Shown here one piece after another: positions 3,968-7,449 of a DNA stretch of 7,449 nucleotides. This stretch comes from Cyanobacteria bacterium UBA5018 (lineage in GTDB: Bacteria; Cyanobacteriota; Cyanobacteriia; PCC-6307; Cyanobiaceae). Position numbers and translations under genes: made by a program. Position 1 is the stretch's first letter. Each line of letters starts with the position of its first letter. The notes below the pieces were generated by a model. That model did no database searches. It worked only from the letters and a program-made list of their open reading frames with translations, and had not been told where the DNA came from. The DNA lies in the NCBI GenBank assembly GCA_002396505.1, contig DGYA01000058.1, forward strand, positions 1 through 7,449, written 5' to 3'.

Positions 3968-6198
3968 CGAAGCGCCGGCAGCTCACTGGCTGCCCCCACC
4001 TTGGCGCCGGTGAGTCTCCAGGCTTTGCTACCCGGCGGAGCTTGGCTTGCCGGCGTAGCCTTACTACCAGGCGTAGCCTGGTTGGCCGGCGGAGCCATGC
4101 TGGTGGGTTCAAATTGATAAAGATCCTCGAGCCGGTGATGCACCACGTCTGAAACCATCACGGCGCCGCAGGGGCAGGCCTGGCTGAGGGCGTGGGCTTG
4201 CTTCACGGTTTCCCCCCAGATGTCATAGACCACTCGGCTCTTGCCCACAATTCCGGCCACGATGTCGCCGGAATGGATGCCAATTTGGATACCGAGCTGG
4301 AAGCCCCGATCAATATTAAAACGCCTCAGGATGCCGAGCATCTCGATGGCAAAATCCAGGGCCCGTTTGTCATGGTCGAGATAGGGCACGGACAGGCCGC
4401 ATACCGCCAGGTAGCTGTCGCCGATGGTCTTCACCTTCTCCAGGCCAAATTTTTCGGCCAGGTCGTCGAAGGAAGCGACTAGGTCGTTGAGTATGGCCAG
4501 GGATTCATAAGCACTGAGCGCGGAAACCAGTTTCGAAAAACCCTTCAGGTCTGCGAAGAGCACCGCCACGTTATTTACCTCTTCTGCAATCTGGCTTTCG
4601 CCCCGCTGCAGACGCCGGGCAATCGCCGAGGGAAAAACGCTGAACAGCAGCCGCTCATTCTCTTGATTCTTTTGATCTACAAGTGCTGTCTGGGTTTGGA
4701 GGCTCTGGACCATGGCGTTAAACGACTGGCCCAGTTCGCCGAACTCATCCCTGGATTTCAACTCGGGAATGCCTGTTAGTTCGCCGGAGGAAACCCTGCG
4801 CGCGCTCTCGATCAGTTGCTGCACCGGCTTTACAAACAGATGAGCCAGGGCCATGGCCAGCAGGGTGATCAGCAGGATCAGCAGGGTTACCGAGATTAAA
4901 ATCTGACGCTGGAAGGCGTAGATCGGGGCGTAGGCCTCCGCCAGATCCATCTGGGAGAGGATTACCCAATCGAGCCCCTGAATCTGCAGCGGCGCGTAGG
5001 AACTAAGCACGGGAATACCGCGATAGTCGACCACATTCAAGGTGCCACTGCCGCCGGCGATCGCCTTGGTGGCCGCCGGAGTGGATACCGGCTGCTGCAG
5101 GATCGTGGTGCCGTATTGCTGCAGCCGCTGAATAGCAGCATCTTTCATGCCCCTGGACTTTAATTGGGCGAGAAAAGCTGTGGGATTCTCCAGAAAGAAG
5201 CGGGAGGCCGAGCGCATCAGCTTGTCATTGCCCACCAATATGGTTTCTCCCGATTTGCCGAGTCCGTCTTGGCGCCATTGCTGATTGCCGGTCATCACCC
5301 TGTTGATCTCGTCAACGGGCATCTGAAAGGCCAGCACGCCCACCAGTTTGGAGCCGTTGTAGATCGGAGCGGCGATGAAGGAGGCGGGCATGCCGTAGGA
5401 GGGGGCGTAGGCGGCGAAATCGGCAAGTTGCGTGAAATCCTTCTCCTTTGAGGCGATTACCTGCCGCACCAGCTGGGCTAGATTGCTATCCTTGTATGGA
5501 CCTGTTTCCAGGTTTGTGCCATAGTCAGTTTCTTTGAACACCGTGTAAACGATCTGTCCCTGGGGATTGATCAGGAACATGTCGTAGTAGCCAAACCGGG
5601 AGACAATATTGCGAAATACCGGGTGATAGCGACGATGCACATCTGAGTAGGCGCTGCCATCCGTTGCTGCCACCAGCCGTTGCTTTTTGCCTATGGGATT
5701 GGCATTGGCGGCAATGTAGTTGGCCTGCAGGTAGCGGGTGGCCGCATCGCTGGGCAGATAGGCGGGAAGATTCGGTGTACCCGTATGGAATTTATCGAGC
5801 CGTGGCAGGAATTCTTTTTGATAATATGATTCGAGTATCTTGGCTTTTGCCTCCGTTACTTTCACCTTTTCCAGTTGCTTGAATGCCGCATCAAATTCCC
5901 CTGTAGCAGCAACTATCGAAAGATCTTCGCTAAGGGTTTGGGTGTGGTTTTGAATGTTGCGAAAATAGGCTTCAATTTGATAGGCTTTTGAAGCCCGAAC
6001 GCTGGTGAGCTGATTGAAGACGCGATCGGTGAGATTTATCTGGCCGCTGCGATAGCCCAGGGCGGCGGTGAACAGGGTGGAGAAGCCGCTCGCCAGCAGC
6101 AGCATCAAGATGAGCTTGGATTTGATGCTCAGCTGATCCACCGACCCCCTGGAGAAGGCGCGCATCCACGCCAGGGGCCCGTTCTTTAACAAGGCCAT
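3964..6198 (-). CDS. Membrane-bound dCache-HAMP-class III adenylate cyclase, atypical catalytic site
   Basis: This is a 744-residue transmembrane receptor cyclase. Its parts are: TM1 at about 28-47; an extracytoplasmic dCache-type sensor at about 50-425 (DMFLINPQGQIVYTV, GLGKSGETILVGNDKLMRSAS); TM2 at 433-455; HAMP at 452-505; a signalling linker (NERLLFSVFPSAIARRL); and the cyclase domain at about 542-692. Metal-binding Asp550 (FADLKGFSKL) and Asp594 (KTIGDSYLAV) are present. Lys590 and Asp659 (VVYDIWG) fit ATP rather than GTP. In canonical enzymes TVNxASR follows; here it is TVKQAHAL, so the transition-state Asn is Lys666 and the Arg is Ala670. The C-terminal tail has four 6-residue A(P/T)P repeats at 702-725. 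ATG 6198 is used because no upstream in-frame start with a better ribosome-binding site is seen; ATG at codon 12 is an alternative. The gene is first in the operon with the channel. Confidence 0.92.
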   Translation of the reverse strand: MALLKNGPLAWMRAFSRGSVDQLSIKSKLILMLLLASGFSTLFTAALGYRSGQINLTDRVFNQLTSVRASKAYQIEAYFRNIQNHTQTLSEDLSIVAATGEFDAAFKQLEKVKVTEAKAKILESYYQKEFLPRLDKFHTGTPNLPAYLPSDAATRYLQANYIAANANPIGKKQRLVAATDGSAYSDVHRRYHPVFRNIVSRFGYYDMFLINPQGQIVYTVFKETDYGTNLETGPYKDSNLAQLVRQVIASKEKDFTQLADFAAYAPSYGMPASFIAAPIYNGSKLVGVLAFQMPVDEINRVMTGNQQWRQDGLGKSGETILVGNDKLMRSASRFFLENPTAFLAQLKSRGMKDAAIQRLQQYGTTILQQPVSTPAATKAIAGGSGTLNVVDYRGIPVLSSYAPLQIQGLDWVILSQMDLAEAYAPIYAFQRQILISVTLLILLITLLAMALAHLFVKPVQQLIESARRVSSGELTGIPELKSRDEFGELGQSFNAMVQSLQTQTALVDQKNQENERLLFSVFPSAIARRLQRGESQIAEEVNNVAVLFADLKGFSKLVSALSAYESLAILNDLVASFDDLAEKFGLEKVKTIGDSYLAVCGLSVPYLDHDKRALDFAIEMLGILRRFNIDRGFQLGIQIGIHSGDIVAGIVGKSRVVYDIWGETVKQAHALSQACPCGAVMVSDVVHHRLEDLYQFEPTSMAPPANQATPGSKATPASQAPPGSKAWRLTGAKVGAASELPALR
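4024..4095 (-). repeat. Four 18-base repeats encoding A(P/T)P hexapeptides in the cyclase tail
   Basis: The hexapeptides APPANQ, ATPGSK, ATPASQ and APPGSK follow one another exactly (residues 702-725). They are inserted between the end of the catalytic domain (YQFEPTSM) and the final AWRLTG, which resembles the usual last strand of class III cyclases. Copies 1/4 share APP and 2/3 share ATP, while copies 1/3 share A(N/S)Q and 2/4 share GSK, an interleaved pattern. In-frame expansion of a minisatellite is the likely origin. Confidence 0.75.
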
Positions 6199-6587
6199 GG
6201 CTAAGCCTAGGTGGATGATGCCAAGGTTTTGTATTCATTGCAACCCTTCTGGCCCCTGCATCGCGAAATTTGTCCACTCGACTTGATCCATCCACCAGTT
6301 GACCTACCCATCAGGGGGCCTTGTCGACGACCCGACCATGAAAGCGACCTGAGACCCCGTTTATTCGGCTCGTTCAGTTTGAGCAACGCTGAACGGGCGG
6401 AGAAAATAGCGGACTAAACTGGTAAGTAAATATGCCGATACTAACAGCTTGGCTGTAGCAATTGTAACAAATCCATCTGCTGGGCCGTCGAGAATTCCTG
6501 TGCTAGTTGTTCATGCTGGACGGCTGTTGTTCCGGCTGGCTGTCAGACCCTAGGGGTCCAGTCCGTCCTGAGGCCTGTCTGTTCACC
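6199..6587. promoter_or_regulatory. Divergent intergenic region between cyclase and carbonic anhydrase
   Basis: The 389 bases separate two divergent genes and must hold promoters for both, but I cannot assign -35/-10 pairs with confidence. Its middle is a long dyad (6368-6398, listed separately). ACAGC-TTG-GCTGT (6446-6458) is a second, shorter dyad closer to the carbonic anhydrase. No CRP-like TGTGA-N6-TCACA site is evident. No small gene is supported here. Confidence 0.45.
6368..6398. promoter_or_regulatory. Long dyad in the divergent promoter region
   Basis: GCTCGTTCAG (6368-6377) pairs with CTGAACGGGC (6389-6398) across an 11-base centre: nine Watson-Crick pairs and one G-T wobble. As DNA, the half-sites CGTTCAG/CTGAACG are 18 bases apart centre to centre, a spacing compatible with a dimeric regulator. 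As RNA it would be a stable hairpin, but with no T-run on either side. Because it lies between divergent genes, shared control is possible. Confidence 0.4.
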
Positions 6588-7253
6588 ATGGCCGAACCGA
6601 TAGTTTCTGAGGATCCGGCGAATCCGCTGGATCAGCTTTCGCCTCTAGAGCGGCCCAGGGCGGTGTTGCAGTGGCTTCAGCAGGGCCACCAGCGGTTTTT
6701 GGAGGGCCATTCCCTGCATCCCCACAGCACGCGGGAACGCATGCGGGCTGTGGTGGAGGGGCAGCATCCGCTGGCGGCGGTGCTCGGCTGCGCCGATTCG
6801 CGGGTGCCGGTGGAGCTGCTGTTCGATTCCGGCTTCGGGGATCTGTTTGTGGTGCGCAACGCCGGCACGATGAGTACCACGGCCGCGATCGCCTCGCTGG
6901 AGTATGCGGTGGGTCACCTGGGCGTGCCGTTGATCGTGGTGCTAGGCCATGAGGCCTGCGGGGCCGTATCGGCGGCCCTGCATCCGGAACTGCTGCTAAC
7001 CCCAAACCTGGCCCAGGTGGTGGGCCAGCTGCGCATGGAGCTGCTCCAGTTCGGCGGCGATTTGACGTTGGAGGAATCGTGCCGGCGCCACACCCTCAGC
7101 GCCGCCGGCAATCTGGTGCATTCCAGCGTGCTGCTCACCGATCGACTGCGGGCCGGCCAGCTCACGGTGGTGGCCGGCTACTACGACCTGCACAGTTCGG
7201 CGATCGACTGGATGGGCCAGGTGGAGTCGATTCGCTACCCCGGCCCCAGCTAA
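6588..7253 (+). CDS. Beta-class carbonic anhydrase
   Basis: This is a complete 221-residue enzyme that would interconvert CO2 and bicarbonate using zinc. The beta-class site is intact: CADSR (Cys68, Asp70, Arg72) and GHEACGAV (His121, Cys124), giving two Cys and one His zinc ligands and the catalytic Asp-Arg pair. It also has DLFVVRNAGT, the long helical segment after the active site, and the usual last strand VVAGYYDLHSSAIDW. ATG 6588 is chosen because family similarity starts shortly after it; in-frame TTG 6507 and ATG 6513 would add a 25-27 residue, Cys-containing extension with no signal-peptide character. The Shine-Dalgarno is weak (TGAGG at 6569-6573, rather far). In cyanobacteria such enzymes serve inorganic carbon balance; I cannot say from sequence whether this one is carboxysomal, and it lacks the long C-terminal extension of CcaA. 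Confidence 0.94.
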   Translation: MAEPIVSEDPANPLDQLSPLERPRAVLQWLQQGHQRFLEGHSLHPHSTRERMRAVVEGQHPLAAVLGCADSRVPVELLFDSGFGDLFVVRNAGTMSTTAAIASLEYAVGHLGVPLIVVLGHEACGAVSAALHPELLLTPNLAQVVGQLRMELLQFGGDLTLEESCRRHTLSAAGNLVHSSVLLTDRLRAGQLTVVAGYYDLHSSAIDWMGQVESIRYPGPS

Positions 7254-7272
7254 ATGGCGCCAGGAGTCTCGC

Positions 7273-7287
7273 CCCCTCAGGTAGGGG
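7273..7287 (+). terminator. Weak candidate terminator after carbonic anhydrase
   Basis: CCCCT (7273-7277) pairs with AGGGG (7283-7287) across five bases, 19 bases after the stop codon, followed by more GC-rich sequence (GGGGCCAGCCCC) but no T-run. Confidence 0.25.
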
Positions 7288-7382
7288 AGGGATGGGGCCA
7301 GCCCCCTGGGCTTGCAAATGGGAAGACTTTCTGTTATTTCGTTTGACGGTTGTATCGGCTCCCAACCAGTGCCAGGGATTTG

Positions 7383-7399
7383 GCTAAAAAGCTTTTAGC
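7383..7399. repeat. AT-rich inverted repeat near the right edge
   Basis: GCTAAAA (7383-7389) and TTTTAGC (7393-7399) are exact reverse complements around AGC. It could be a bidirectional transcription end between the carbonic anhydrase and a gene coming from the right, but the stem is weak and no long T-run follows. Confidence 0.4.
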
Positions 7400-7449
7400 A
7401 CTTTATTCCAGATTTCTTCAAGTGTCATGAAAGAGAAGAAGCATTCAGC
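7384..7449 (-). CDS. Possible C-terminal end of an unidentified gene entering from the right
   Basis: On the - strand an open frame runs from the right edge to a TAG at 7384-7386 and encodes 21 residues ending FMTLEEIWNKVLKAF, a plausible amphipathic C-terminal helix. The base composition here is AT-richer than the carbonic anhydrase gene, which may mark an inserted element. I do not recognise the family. The stop lies inside the inverted repeat GCTAAAA/TTTTAGC (7383-7399). With only 21 residues the call is weak; a + strand ATG at 7427 (MKEKKHS) is the competing reading. Confidence 0.3.
   Translation of the reverse strand, partial: AECFFSFMTLEEIWNKVLKAF

Noticed and set aside
3150..4013. Long + strand frame of 287 codons opposite the channel gene
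   Set aside because: Ser/Arg/Thr-rich antisense shadow of the high-GC channel gene, with no domain recognisable and no ribosome-binding site.
3964..6198. Guanylate rather than adenylate cyclase
   Set aside because: Lys590 and Asp659 occupy the purine-selecting positions; guanylate cyclases usually have Glu and Cys (or similar) there.
6583..7005. - strand frames opposite the carbonic anhydrase
   Set aside because: Pro/Arg/Ala-rich shadows of a gene with intact catalytic motifs on the + strand.
7079..7240. Apparent deletion in the C-terminal half of the carbonic anhydrase
   Set aside because: On closer alignment the helix (CRRHTLSAAGNLVHSSVLL) and the final strand have normal length; no deletion is needed.

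Overview
The window looks like a piece of a cyanobacterial chromosome, probably of a GC-rich picocyanobacterium of the Synechococcus/Cyanobium type. The octamer GCGATCGC (HIP1), iterated in many cyanobacterial genomes, occurs at 5057-5064 and 6885-6892. A dCache-HAMP class III cyclase next to an MscS channel carrying a cyclic-nucleotide-binding (CNB) domain also fits cyanobacteria. The taxonomic call is inference.

Positions 1-2265 look like a patchy accessory (defence/addiction) segment, all genes on the + strand, less GC-rich and loosely packed. It holds the C-terminal end of a PaeR7I-like (XhoI-type) restriction endonuclease, an unassigned 455-base spacer, a DUF2971-family gene broken by a one-base frameshift, a 421-base spacer with an attC-like fold and a tiny ORF with a strong ribosome-binding site, and a complete MazE/MazF toxin-antitoxin pair with a recognisable promoter. 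A short array of 26-base hairpin repeats (2315-2440) follows, between mazF and the oppositely oriented channel gene.

Positions 2504-6198 hold a two-gene operon on the - strand: a membrane-bound dCache-HAMP-adenylate cyclase (744 aa), whose stop overlaps by 4 bases (ATGA) the start of an MscS-like channel with a C-terminal CNB domain (487 aa). The layout suggests a compact circuit: an extracytoplasmic signal is sensed by dCache, a cyclic nucleotide is made, and a channel or mechanosensor responds. The cyclase lacks the two transition-state residues (Asn and Arg) of canonical class III enzymes, and the CNB domain lacks the canonical phosphate-binding Arg. The pair may use unusual chemistry or an unusual ligand, or may have lost nucleotide signalling; this is the most interesting feature of the window.

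Positions 6199-6587 are a divergent regulatory region with a long dyad. A complete beta-class carbonic anhydrase gene follows on the + strand (6588-7253). The last 130 bases are AT-richer and may carry the end of another - strand gene entering from the right.
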